Source: Streptacidiphilus albus JL83 (GTDB taxonomy: Bacteria > Actinomycetota > Actinomycetes > Streptomycetales > Streptomycetaceae). Taken from it: a stretch of DNA of 64,000 nucleotides. Made by a program: the position numbers and the translations under genes. The stretch's first letter is position 1. The number at the start of each line of letters is the position of its first letter. Positions 8,635 to 16,583 of this stretch are shown here, piece after piece. The stretch lies in assembly GCF_000744705.1 (NCBI RefSeq), contig NZ_JQML01000001.1, positions 5,466,017 to 5,530,016 on the forward strand, given 5' to 3'. The notes beneath the pieces are model-generated. The model searched no databases. It saw only the letters and a program-made list of their open reading frames with translations, and was not told where the DNA came from.

Positions 8635-10059
8635 GTGGCCGACCAGGAACACACGGGCCAGGGACACGCCGGTCAGGGGCACGCCGGTCGGGGCGGAGCG
8701 CCCGGGGCCGACCCCTGCTCCACCGACCGGGGACCGGAGCGCAGTTGGTCCGTGGAGGAGCACCTGGAGTCGATCCTCGGCGCGGTCGGGCCGCTGCCCC
8801 CGCTGGAGCTGCAACTCCTGGAGGCCCAGGGCTGCCTGACGGTCGAGTCGATCGACTCGCCGGGGGCTCACCCGGCGTTCGACAACAGCGCGATGGACGG
8901 CTACGCGGTGCGGGTCGCCGACCTGGTCGGCGCCACCGAGGAGTACCCCTCGGTGCTCACCGTGGTCGGTGACATCGCGGCCGGCGCCTCGACGCTGCCC
9001 GTCGTCGGCCCCGGTCAGTGCGCGCGGATCATGACCGGCGCGCCGCTGCCCCCCGGCGCGGAGGCCGTGGTCCCGGTCGAGTGGACCGACGGCGGCAGCG
9101 GCGGCCGCGAGGCCGCAGTGACCATGGCCCCCAGCAGCAGCTCCCCCGAGGGCGCCTCGGGCGAGGTGCGGGTGTTCCAACCGGCCGAGGCCGGTGAGTT
9201 CGTCCGCCGGATGGGCGACGACATCGAGGCGGGGCAGAACGTGCTGCCGGCCGGGAGCCGGCTCGGCCCGGCGCAGATCGGTCTGCTCGCGGCCATCGGC
9301 CTGGAGAGCGTGGCGGTCCGGCCCCGGCCGCGGGTGGTGGTGCTGTCGACCGGCAGCGAGCTGGTCCAGCCGGGTGCGAAGCCGGGTCCCGGGCAGATCT
9401 CCGACTCCAACAGCTTCGCGCTGACCGCTGCCGCGCGGGAGGCCGGGGCCATCGCCTACCGGGTCGGCGGCGTGCCCGACGACGCCGAGCGGCTGCGCGA
9501 GGTGATCGAGGACCAGCTGATCCGCGCCGACATCATCGTCACCAGCGGCGGCGTCAGCGTCGGCGCCTACGACGTGGTCAAGGAGGCGCTGGCCCCGCAG
9601 GACGGTTCGGCGCCGCTGGGGGAGATCTCCTTCCGCAAGCTGCGGATGCAGCCGGGCAAGCCGCAGGGGTTCGGGCTGCTCGACGGGCGGGTGCCGCTGT
9701 TCGCGCTGCCCGGCAACCCGGTCAGCGCCTACCTGTCCTTCGAGTTGTTCGTCCGCCCCGCCATCCGTTCGATGATGGGCGTGGAACCGGTCCACCGGAC
9801 GGTGGTGCGGGCCAGGTTGACCCAGGCGCTGACCTCCCCGGCCGGACGCCGGCAGTTCGCCCGCGCCCGCTACCTGGCAGGTCATACCGGTGAGGCCGGC
9901 AGCGTCAGCCCGGTCGGCGGCGCCGGATCGCACCTGGTCGGACCGCTCGCCCAGGCCAACGCGCTGGTCGTGGTGCCCGAGGACGACACCGCCCTGCCGG
10001 AGGGCACGCTGGTCGACGTCATGCTGCTGGACCGGCTCCCGGAGGACGGGACGATCTGA
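8635..10059 (+). CDS. glp: MoeA-type molybdopterin molybdotransferase / gephyrin-like Glp
   Basis: 474 residues. The MoeA fold is clear: PAFDNSAMDGYAVR, ARIMTGAPLPPGAEAVVPVE, FVRRMGDDIEAGQNVLPAGSRLGPAQIGLLA, VVVLSTGSELVQPG, ISDSNSFAL, IIVTSGGVSVGAYD, MQPGKPQGFG and FALPGNPVSAYLSFE. Classical role: insertion of molybdate into adenylylated molybdopterin. In actinobacteria the paralogue next to SepX/GlpR (two genes downstream of mog here) is known as Glp and binds FtsZ and the membrane receptor GlpR, linking it to cell division. Residues 1-35 are a Gly/His-rich extension (GQGHAGQGHAGRGG). The GTG at 8635 has GGAGGGGG upstream. Whether it is enzymatic, structural or both cannot be told here. Confidence 0.9.
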   Translation: MADQEHTGQGHAGQGHAGRGGAPGADPCSTDRGPERSWSVEEHLESILGAVGPLPPLELQLLEAQGCLTVESIDSPGAHPAFDNSAMDGYAVRVADLVGATEEYPSVLTVVGDIAAGASTLPVVGPGQCARIMTGAPLPPGAEAVVPVEWTDGGSGGREAAVTMAPSSSSPEGASGEVRVFQPAEAGEFVRRMGDDIEAGQNVLPAGSRLGPAQIGLLAAIGLESVAVRPRPRVVVLSTGSELVQPGAKPGPGQISDSNSFALTAAAREAGAIAYRVGGVPDDAERLREVIEDQLIRADIIVTSGGVSVGAYDVVKEALAPQDGSAPLGEISFRKLRMQPGKPQGFGLLDGRVPLFALPGNPVSAYLSFELFVRPAIRSMMGVEPVHRTVVRARLTQALTSPAGRRQFARARYLAGHTGEAGSVSPVGGAGSHLVGPLAQANALVVVPEDDTALPEGTLVDVMLLDRLPEDGTI

Positions 10060-10120
10060 CGCGCCGCCCGGGCAGCGATAACCTGTGCCCGCACCGGCAC
10101 CGGCCACAGGAGACGACACG

Positions 10121-10615
10121 TTGAGTACCGCAGAGGGTGACCGGCTCACCCACGTCGACGCGACGGGGGCGGCCAGGATGGTCGACGTCTCCGAGAAGGC
10201 GACCACCGTCCGCACGGCCCGGGCCAGCGGACGGGTCCTGGTCTCAGCGCGCGTGGTGGAACTGCTGCGGGGGGAGGGCGTGCCCAAGGGCGACGCCCTC
10301 TCGGTCGCCCGCATCGCCGGGATCATGGGCGCCAAGCGGACGCCCGACCTGATCCCGCTCTGTCACCCGATCGGCATCTCCGGGGTGACCGTCGACCTGG
10401 TGGTCGGCGACGAGGCGGTGGAGATCAGCGCGACCGTCCGCACCGCCGACCGCACCGGGGTCGAGATGGAGGCGCTGACCGCCGTCGCCGTGGCCGGGCT
10501 CACCGTCATCGACATGGTCAAGGCGGTCGACAAGGGCGCGCGGATCGACGCCGTCCAGGTCGAGTCCAAGACCGGTGGCAAGAGCGGCGACTGGCTGCGC
10601 GGGGACCAGGCGTGA
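10121..10615 (+). CDS. moaC: cyclic pyranopterin monophosphate synthase
   Basis: Catalyses the second step of molybdenum cofactor synthesis, forming cyclic pyranopterin monophosphate. 164 residues with GAARMVDVSEK, the KGDALSVARIAGIMGAKRT segment, DLIPLCHPIGISGV, and the active-site GVEMEALTAVAVAGLTVIDMVKAVDKG, all diagnostic. The TTG start at 10121 is set by AGGAGA eight bases upstream; the further-upstream reading is low-complexity. Its stop overlaps the GTG of mog by four bases. Confidence 0.95.
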   Translation: MSTAEGDRLTHVDATGAARMVDVSEKATTVRTARASGRVLVSARVVELLRGEGVPKGDALSVARIAGIMGAKRTPDLIPLCHPIGISGVTVDLVVGDEAVEISATVRTADRTGVEMEALTAVAVAGLTVIDMVKAVDKGARIDAVQVESKTGGKSGDWLRGDQA

Positions 10616-11142
10616 CCGCCGCCGGGCAGCGCCGGGGGTTCGTGCTCACCGTCTCCAACCGCGCCTCCGCCGGGGTCTACGCCGACCGCGGCGGACCACT
10701 GCTGGCCGAGGGCCTGCGGGCGCTGGGCTTCGACGTCGACGGACCGGTGGTCGTCCCGGACGGGGAACCGGTCGCGGAGGCGCTGCACGCCGCCGTCGCC
10801 GAGGGCTACGACGTGGTGCTGACCACCGGGGGGACCGGGCTCACCCCGATGGACCTCACGCCGGAGATGACCGCCCGGGTGATCGACCGGCCGGCGCCCG
10901 GCATCGCCGAGGCGATCCGGGCCGAGGGCCGGGCGGGCGGGGTGCCCACCGCCGCGCTCTCCCGAGGGCTGTCCGGCCTGGCCGGGCGCACCCTGATCGT
11001 CAATCTGCCCGGCTCCACCGGTGGCGTCAGGGACGGCCTGGCCGTGCTCGCCCCGTTGCTGGGCCACGCCGTCGACCAGGTCCACGGTGGCGACCACGCT
11101 CGCCCCGGGCCGGGTGCCGAACCGTCAGGAGGAGCGCACTGA
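10612..11142 (+). CDS. mog: MoaB/Mog-type molybdopterin adenylyltransferase
   Basis: 176-residue cytoplasmic MogA/MoaB-family enzyme that adenylylates molybdopterin before metal insertion. Motifs: LTVSNRASAGVYADRGGPLL, VVVPDGEPVAEAL, the MPT-binding VVLTTGGTGLTPMDLTPEMT and GRTLIVNLPGSTGGVRDGLAVLAPLLGHA. Translationally coupled to moaC (GTGA overlap) and to the acetyltransferase downstream (CTGA overlap). Confidence 0.94.
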   Translation: MTAAGQRRGFVLTVSNRASAGVYADRGGPLLAEGLRALGFDVDGPVVVPDGEPVAEALHAAVAEGYDVVLTTGGTGLTPMDLTPEMTARVIDRPAPGIAEAIRAEGRAGGVPTAALSRGLSGLAGRTLIVNLPGSTGGVRDGLAVLAPLLGHAVDQVHGGDHARPGPGAEPSGGAH

Positions 11143-11759
11143 ACGCCTTCTGGCCGGTCGCGCTGAGTGAGGGGCAGGTCGGCCTCCGTCCGATCAGGGT
11201 CCGCGACCGGGGCGAGTGGCAGCAGGTCAGCGCCCGCAACCGGGACTGGTTGCGGCGCTGGGAGGCCACCGTGCCCCCGGCCGCGCCGGGCCGTCCGTCC
11301 GGTCCGCGTCCGACCTACCGGCAGATGGTCCGCTTCCTGCGGTCGGAGGCGCGCGGCGGACGGATGCTGCCCTTCGTCGTCACCTACAACGGCCAACTGG
11401 TGGGCCAGCTCACCGTCGGCGGCATCACCTGGGGGTCGATGTGCTCGGCCAACATCGGCTACTGGGTGGACGAAGCGGTGGCCGGGCGCGGCATCATCCC
11501 GACCGCGATGGCGCTGGCGGTCGACCACTGCTTCCGTGAACTGGGGCTGCACCGGATCGAGGTGTGCATCCGTCCGGAGAACGGTCCGAGCCGCCGGGTC
11601 GTCGAGAAGCTCGGCTTCCGCGAGGAGGGCCTGCGTCCCCGGTACCTCCACATCGACGGGGGCTGGCGGGACCATCTGGTCTATGCGCTGACGGTGGACG
11701 AGGTGCCGGAGGGAATGCTGGGCCGCTGGCGCGGCATCAGGCAGCATCTGGGGCAGTGA
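11139..11759 (+). CDS. RimJ-type GNAT N-acetyltransferase with CTG start
   Basis: 206-residue acetyltransferase of the RimJ/RimL group, which acetylate protein N-termini or small amines with acetyl-CoA. Motifs: GLRPIRVRDRGEWQ, PFVVTYNGQLVGQLTVGGITW, the acetyl-CoA loop GYWVDEAVAGRGIIPTAMAL, LHRIEVCIRPENGPSRRVVEKLGF. The start is unusual: no ATG, GTG or TTG fits. The CTG at 11139 overlaps the mog stop (CTGA), has AGGAGGAG seven bases upstream, and gives the N-terminus NAFWPVALSEGQVGLRPIR expected for the family. It closes the moaC-mog operon. Confidence 0.86.
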   Translation: MNAFWPVALSEGQVGLRPIRVRDRGEWQQVSARNRDWLRRWEATVPPAAPGRPSGPRPTYRQMVRFLRSEARGGRMLPFVVTYNGQLVGQLTVGGITWGSMCSANIGYWVDEAVAGRGIIPTAMALAVDHCFRELGLHRIEVCIRPENGPSRRVVEKLGFREEGLRPRYLHIDGGWRDHLVYALTVDEVPEGMLGRWRGIRQHLGQ

Positions 11760-11893
11760 ATTCACAAAGTTGTTCGAATAGGTCGGGAAGCTGTCGTTCA
11801 AAGCGACAAAAATAGGGTGAGATGAGCATGATCGTGCGACACACCGGCCGGAATTGCCGCGAGGCGTTCCCTGACGCCCGTACGGTGTGAAGC

Positions 11894-12919
11894 GTGAGCA
11901 GTAGTGGCCTCATCTACGCGGTCATCGTGGGGGCCTGGGCTGCCTACCTGGTGCCGATGTGGCTCCGCAGGCAGGACGAGCTCAACGAGGCCCGCCCCAC
12001 GGAGCGATTCAGCACGGCCATCCGGCTGTTGTCCGGGAGGGCCGCGCTGGAGCGGCGTGCCTCGCGCAGCCTGGAGGGCGAGCAGCCGTCCGAGGCCGGG
12101 CCGGCGCCGGAGCCGGGGTCCGATTCGGGGTCCGATTCGGGGCCGGACTTCGCCCCCTGGGCCGGTACCGGTCCTGGAACCGAGCCCGAGGCCGGGCTCG
12201 AACCCGAACCCGCGCCTGCTCCCGCACCGGTTCCGTTCGCGGTTCCGGGCCACCCGGTCGGCCCGGTCGGCCCCTCGGCGGACTCCCGGCGACGCGCGGC
12301 CCTGCTGGCGCGCCGCCGACGCATGGTCATCCTGCTGTTCGCGGTCTTCACGCTGGGCATGATCGCCGCCGCCGTCGGCGGGGTCTCGCTGCTCTGGCTC
12401 CCGGCCGTCCCGGCCGTCCTCTTCTCGCTCTACATCTCCCATCTGCGCCGCCAGGAGCGCCGCCGGTTCGAGGTGAAGCTCGACCGCCGCCGCGCCGCCG
12501 AGGCCGCCCAGCGGGTCCGCGAGCGGGAGCGGCAGCGCCGTCAGGCCGCCGTCGACCAGGAGACGCAGCCGGTCGCGCCCCGCCCTGCCGACCTGGCCTA
12601 CCCGGCGGCCCGTACCGCGGCCGGGGCCGGGGCGCTGATCGAGGCGGCGGACACCGAGGAGTGGTCGGAGAGCCCGCACGGCCGCTCGCCCGAACCCGGT
12701 GCCGGCTCCTGGGACCCGGTCCCGGTTCCGCTGCCGACCTATGTCACCGCCCCGGTGGCCCCGCGCCGCACCAGCGGCCTGGACCTGGGCGGCTCCGACA
12801 CCTGGAGCGCCGGCCGGGCCGTGGTCCCGCCGCCGCACGCTGCTCCGCGACCCCCGTCCACCCAGCTCTTCGACCAGTACGCCGAGGACGGGGACCGCCC
12901 GCGCGCGGTGAACGAGTAG
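11894..12919 (+). CDS. sepX: divisome membrane protein SepX / gephyrin-like receptor GlpR
   Basis: 341-residue membrane protein. Residues 1-20 form a first membrane segment (SSSGLIYAVIVGAWAAYLVP), followed by the conserved MWLRRQDELNEARPTERFSTAIRLLSGR. An acidic linker contains SDSGSDSG repeats. After RRAALLARRRRM comes a hairpin of two membrane segments (about 143-185), then a long basic coiled stretch (RRQERRRFEVKLDRRRAAE) and an acidic tail. This is the layout of Streptomyces SepX and corynebacterial GlpR, which bind the Glp protein and act in Z-ring and cross-wall formation. The GTG at 11894 has TACGGT seven bases upstream and no ribosome site, so it may be leaderless. Confidence 0.87.
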   Translation: MSSSGLIYAVIVGAWAAYLVPMWLRRQDELNEARPTERFSTAIRLLSGRAALERRASRSLEGEQPSEAGPAPEPGSDSGSDSGPDFAPWAGTGPGTEPEAGLEPEPAPAPAPVPFAVPGHPVGPVGPSADSRRRAALLARRRRMVILLFAVFTLGMIAAAVGGVSLLWLPAVPAVLFSLYISHLRRQERRRFEVKLDRRRAAEAAQRVRERERQRRQAAVDQETQPVAPRPADLAYPAARTAAGAGALIEAADTEEWSESPHGRSPEPGAGSWDPVPVPLPTYVTAPVAPRRTSGLDLGGSDTWSAGRAVVPPPHAAPRPPSTQLFDQYAEDGDRPRAVNE

Positions 12920-12987
12920 CAGGCCCTGGACCTGCGGAGAATGCGTGCACGACCACCCCCGCGAACCTGATAGAGTTTCTTCTCGTT

Positions 12988-13114
<127 letters not shown>

Positions 13115-13166
13115 GTGCTTCAAGTGGGCACGGAGTGGGCATCGCTCCCCCTTTACGGTCTTAGAC

Positions 13167-13385
13167 ATGGCGTACATCGAAGACCGAGAGCACAAAGACG
13201 GGACCTGGTCCTACGTCGTCCGCTGGCGTGCCGGGGGTGCCCGGGCCGGCAAGCGAGCGTCGGGGGCGGACACCTCTCCCCGCCCCCGGCTACCCTCCGA
13301 GGAGACCCCCGTGCCCCTGCGGACTGGAGTCACGGACGAAGCCATCCCGGTAGTGCTTGAAGGGCTTGCTCACGTGACGGGTTGA
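13167..13385 (+). pseudogene. integrase N-terminal remnant
   Basis: The first 30 or so residues, MAYIEDREHKDGTWSYVVRW then RAGGARAGKR, match the N-terminal arm-binding beta-sheet start of actinobacterial tyrosine integrases (MAYIE-R..DGT..Y.VRWR). After about residue 36 the similarity ends and the frame runs into unrelated sequence with a stop at 13385; the catalytic domain is absent. TACGGT lies seven bases before the ATG, so it was perhaps leaderless. Its place beside attL fits an integrase. Confidence 0.65.
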
Positions 13386-13654
13386 GCCCGCTGTACTTCC
13401 AGCCCGACGACGCCGTGGTCCGCCAGGTACACGAGGGGCTCCAGGTTCTCGCGGCAGTACGCAAGGGGGAAGTCGGACCGGTTCGCGCCCGTGGCGCCGG
13501 CCCGCAGGGCCTTTCCGCCAATGCCCTGTCGATCATCAACGACCTCGTGGCAGAGAAGCAGCGAGACCCAAGCAGCGAGGAGTGGGCTGGGGACAGGGCG
13601 GGACATCCCTGATGCCCCTTCGACACCACCCCAGCCAGGCCTTCTTCGCGCCAA
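13370..13654 (-). CDS. hypothetical protein fragment in the element
   Basis: A 94-codon frame whose C-terminal half (SDFPLAYCRENLEPLVYLAD, then HGVVGLEVQRAQPVT) has strongly GC-ending codons, unlike the opposite strand, so at least that half was probably coding. I do not recognise it. The N-terminal part is less convincing and no ribosome site is clear. It may be the 3' remnant of a longer gene. Confidence 0.3.
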   Translation of the reverse strand: MARRRPGWGGVEGASGMSRPVPSPLLAAWVSLLLCHEVVDDRQGIGGKALRAGATGANRSDFPLAYCRENLEPLVYLADHGVVGLEVQRAQPVT

Positions 13655-13919
13655 TGGCGATGGCGTCCCCTGCTCTGGTGTAGTTGATCACGGCTAGGGA
13701 GTGCGCGAGGGGCGTGAGAGTGTGGCTTACGCCCCCGGTCACCGCACGGGCGTGGCGCCCGACTGTCAGGCCGAGGCGTCATCGCGGGGAGCGCACCGTA
13801 CGGACCTTCGTCGCAACGTGCCCTTGCGGGCCGCGAATCGATCCGGGAAGCCATCAAGACCCCGATGACGATGCCAAGGCCGCAACAAGCGCACGATGCC
13901 TGTCGGTACCGTGCCATCC

Positions 13920-14384
13920 ATGTCTCTAATCCTCAGCTATTCGACAGTCCGTGTCCGAGGAGTCATCGCACAGGCGAAGTTCTGGGCCGCCATCACCGGC
14001 GGTCATGTGATGGCGGCGCACGGGGGTGGCTCGGTCGTTCTCCCTGTCGGTGATGTGGAGATCCATCTCCTGGAGGATGCCAGTGCGCGTCCGGAGGACA
14101 CGGGTCTGGTCTTCTCCCACGGGAGTGATTCGCTGCCGGCCGAGATCAGTCGGCTGACGGGTCTGGGCGCGCGGGTCGTCAAGAAGGTCAACCGGGGTTG
14201 GGGGATCGGCGAGGTGGTCCTTGCCGACCCTGAGGGGAACAGCTTCATCGTCAGTTCCTCAGATGCCGAGGTCCGTGCCTTCGAGGAGAGCGACGAGGCC
14301 GCCCCGCTCGACCCGTTCTGGGCCGATGCGGAGCAGCCGGAGTTGACCAGTGGCACTGGCACTACGGTCGCCGCGGAGGGCTAG
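13920..14384 (+). CDS. VOC (glyoxalase/bleomycin-resistance fold) family protein
   Basis: 154 residues. Begins SLILSYSTVRVRGVIAQAKFWAAITGGHV, a VOC beta-alpha-beta opening, and has the second-module features DTGLVFSHGSDSLPAEISRLTGLGARVVKK and VVLADPEGNSFIV. Such proteins bind a metal for isomerase or dioxygenase chemistry or simply bind drugs; no specific subgroup is evident and the usual metal-ligand His near the N-terminus is missing. Start at the ATG 13920; an in-frame ATG at 13896 would add eight residues. Lies in the decayed element, converging on a gene fragment. Confidence 0.7.
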   Translation: MSLILSYSTVRVRGVIAQAKFWAAITGGHVMAAHGGGSVVLPVGDVEIHLLEDASARPEDTGLVFSHGSDSLPAEISRLTGLGARVVKKVNRGWGIGEVVLADPEGNSFIVSSSDAEVRAFEESDEAAPLDPFWADAEQPELTSGTGTTVAAEG

Positions 14385-14530
14385 TCGCACCAGGCGGTGT
14401 CTGCGCTAGTGCCGGCGGACATCCATACATACGCGCCGAACGGGCCCGGCTTGTAGACCTCGATCGTGGCGGTCAAGTGGCACTCGGTGCGGGCGACCGG
14501 GGTGAAGTGCGACTTCCCCCAAGAGGAACT
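14381..14530 (-). pseudogene. C-terminal fragment of a probable secreted protein
   Basis: On the minus strand the frame ending at 14381 reads TECHLTATIEVYKPGPFGAY, then VWMSAGTSADTAWCD and a stop. GC-ending codons hold only for about the last 45 codons; upstream the frame decays. Two cysteines and a beta-rich pattern recall small secreted actinobacterial proteins. No start can be assigned. Its stop overlaps the VOC gene stop. Confidence 0.35.
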
Positions 14531-14934
14531 CCTTGCGCAGTTCGGGCGCATTCTCTGACGATCCTGGAGACCAGCGGCCCAGCCGTCTCTGGATTTCTCC
14601 GTGTCGCCCACACGCTGACCCACGAGAGAGGTCGGGGACGACGAGGGATGACGTTGGGTGAGCTGACTGTCGCGGTTGACACCTCTGCGTTGCGTCCGCG
14701 TGGCTCGCGGAGGGTGACGGTTCCGTCGACGAGCAAGTCGGACGCAGCAGCGGAAAGCGACCAGAGCGCCTTCGCTGTCAGGAGTCCATGCCCGCAGAAA
14801 CATCACTTCTCGTGCAACCAGGTGAACTCGGGGCGCCCCACGCCGGATATCCGGTGCAGATACGTTTCATCTTTTTGCCCTGAACTAAGGTGATTTCGCA
14901 TCGAACGTTCAAGCCCGTGCGAGAAGGGAACAGA
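14531..14934. other. gene-free stretch of the decayed element
   Basis: No frame here has coherent codon bias, start and ribosome site. The sequence upstream of the secreted protein, near 14850-14890, is AT-richer and may hold its promoter. Confidence 0.4.
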
Positions 14935-15351
14935 GTGAACAGTCTCAAGCCTTTGGGCGTGGTCCTGGGGGCTGCGCTGCTAGCTGTCGGCATGAGTGGT
15001 GGCCAGGCCTCGGCGGCCTTCGCTGTGGGCCGGGCGAACACGGCGGCCAGAGTGGCGACAGCCAAGTACACGGTCATCGACAACTACACCGGCCACCCCC
15101 GCAGCGGTACTGTCAAGGGGATTCCCCCGAACGGCCCCCTGCCGATGCCGGAGTCCTCCCTCAGCTGCGCGGACAAGTACCTGAAGGATGCACTGTTCAC
15201 GATTTCGTGTACCGGCAAAAGCCGCTTCTACGTCGTGGTCGACTGTGACAACGGCTATCGGTACCCTTTGGAGCTGCGCGGCAGCCTCCGCGTCCGACTG
15301 ACCTGCCCCACCGGCAGCCGTGCGCTGAGCGGTGGCGCGTACGGGAGCTGA
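14935..15351 (+). CDS. small secreted protein, four cysteines
   Basis: 138-residue predicted secreted protein of unknown function. MNSLKPLGVVLGAALLAVGM is a Sec signal peptide with likely cleavage after GQASA. The mature part has Cys in SLSCADKY, TISCTG, VVDCDN and RLTCPTG, enough for two disulfides. The GTG at 14935 is chosen because AAGGGA lies just upstream; an earlier GTG at 14890 would put 15 polar residues before the signal peptide. It is the best preserved gene of the element. Confidence 0.65.
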   Translation: MNSLKPLGVVLGAALLAVGMSGGQASAAFAVGRANTAARVATAKYTVIDNYTGHPRSGTVKGIPPNGPLPMPESSLSCADKYLKDALFTISCTGKSRFYVVVDCDNGYRYPLELRGSLRVRLTCPTGSRALSGGAYGS

Positions 15352-15683
15352 TGCCACAACGGCTGGGGCGTTCACCGGAAGCGTGTGCCGGGGGCGCCGA
15401 AGATGACCAGGCGTCGGTGGAGCTCACACATCGGGAGCCGGGGCGAGACCGGATCTTCGGGAGCCCACCGCAGTTGCGGGAGCGCTTCTATAGCGTCTTC
15501 GTCGCAGTAGCTGCAGAGGCCCAGTTCAGAACTGTCGGGGCGGTCATACTCCGAGGATCGCAGCCCCAGAGGCCTGGTGACAGCCTTTTGCTGGCTGACA
15601 GCTGAGGACCGCCGGAACCGGTCCCCGGCACCCACACGAGCGCCCCACAATCACCTGCCGCAAGAGCCGCTACGGTGGCTCCA

Positions 15684-15713
15684 GAAGGTGTGCCCACGTG
15701 TGGGCACACCTTC
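15684..15713. promoter_or_regulatory. 30-bp near-perfect palindrome near attR
   Basis: GAAGGTGTGCCCAC, two bases, then its exact complement. It is 100 bases inside the right end of the element, with no coding frame around it. It may be a terminator, an operator or an integrase/excisionase site. The stretch 15352-15683 to its left holds no gene I can support. Confidence 0.6.
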
Positions 15714-15815
15714 TCGGACGGAGTCGGATCGAGCGGGATCTGACACGATGGAATGAGGGTCGTTTGTCCGGTTTTTTAGGCAAGCCTGCAGCTCAGAACG
15801 GTAACGGTTGTGGGA

Positions 15816-15836
15816 TCGAATCCCCTCAGCTCCACC
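15816..15836 (+). repeat. attR-like direct repeat
   Basis: 21 bases identical to the tRNA-Ala 3' end at 13043-13063 (begins TCGAATCCCC). The T-arm bases to the left do not match the tRNA, so this is a repeat of the 3' end only, as left by integration. Confidence 0.85.
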
Positions 15837-15873
15837 CAACAACCGATCCCGGTCCAGGCCGGGAACGGTTGCC

Positions 15874-15910
15874 GAGATCCCGCCCGATCCAAGTGATCGG
15901 GCGGGGTCTC
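15874..15910. terminator. hairpin downstream of attR
   Basis: GAGATCCCGCCCGATC and a complementary arm with one G-T pair, five-base loop. It lies 28 bases before the HPP gene stop and 38 bases after attR, so it could be the original tRNA-Ala terminator displaced by the insertion or the HPP terminator. Confidence 0.65.
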
Positions 15911-15937
15911 GTGGTTTCGGGGGGCGTCAGCAGTCCG

Positions 15938-16477
15938 TCACCACCAGTACAACGGGTAGGTCTGCTTGGCGAGGCGGTTCCCGGCGATGCCCACCAGGAC
16001 GAGGGTCACTGTCGCGAGGGCCAGCAGCGCGAGGAACTTCCCGGTGGCTGGGTTGGTGAGCACGACGATGACGGCGGTGCCGGCGGCGGGCGAATGGCTG
16101 ACGCGCAGCAGCAACATGGCCCCCAGGGCGAGTCCGCCTGCCACCGCAGCGGTCCACGGACCCTGTCCGCCCAGGTGGAGCGTCAGGAAGCCGGTGGCGG
16201 CCGCCACCAGTTGACCGCCGATCACATTGCGCGGCTGGCCGAGCGGGGTGGCGCTCGCGCCGGAGATCAGCGCCATGCTTGCGGCCAGGGAGGGGATCAG
16301 CACGGTCTCGTGCATCCAGGAGCCCAGGGCGACCAGGAGCACCAGCCCGAGCACACTGGTCGTCGTGGTGATCAGCAGCGGGCGCGGGGGGACGCGGGCC
16401 GGGGCCTTGCTGGCCAGCCGCTCCCGACGCAGCTGGGGGGCGGCCCGTTCGAGGGTGGTCGCTGTCGTCCGGGTCAT
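15938..16477 (-). CDS. HPP family integral membrane protein
   Basis: 179 residues with about four membrane segments (LLITTTTSVLGLVLLVALGS; ETVLIPSLAASMALISGA; GPWTAAVAGGLALGAMLLL; GKFLALLALATVTLVLVGIAG). The PLGQPRNVIGGQLVAA segment and the SHSPAAGTAVIVVL loop match HPP-family proteins, in which the loop is normally His-Pro-Pro; here it reads His-Ser-Pro. Some HPP proteins are linked to nitrite transport in plastids; function here unknown. ATG 16477 is preferred over an upstream start at 16558. Confidence 0.75.
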   Translation of the reverse strand: MTRTTATTLERAAPQLRRERLASKAPARVPPRPLLITTTTSVLGLVLLVALGSWMHETVLIPSLAASMALISGASATPLGQPRNVIGGQLVAAATGFLTLHLGGQGPWTAAVAGGLALGAMLLLRVSHSPAAGTAVIVVLTNPATGKFLALLALATVTLVLVGIAGNRLAKQTYPLYWW

Positions 16478-16583
16478 GGGCAGGCCTTCCGATATCGCCG
16501 GCAGTGGGGGTATGCGCCCTTCAACTGCTGGGATGTGTGTTCGGTCATGGGCATGCACCTGAAGGAGCGACAGGACGGCGGGC

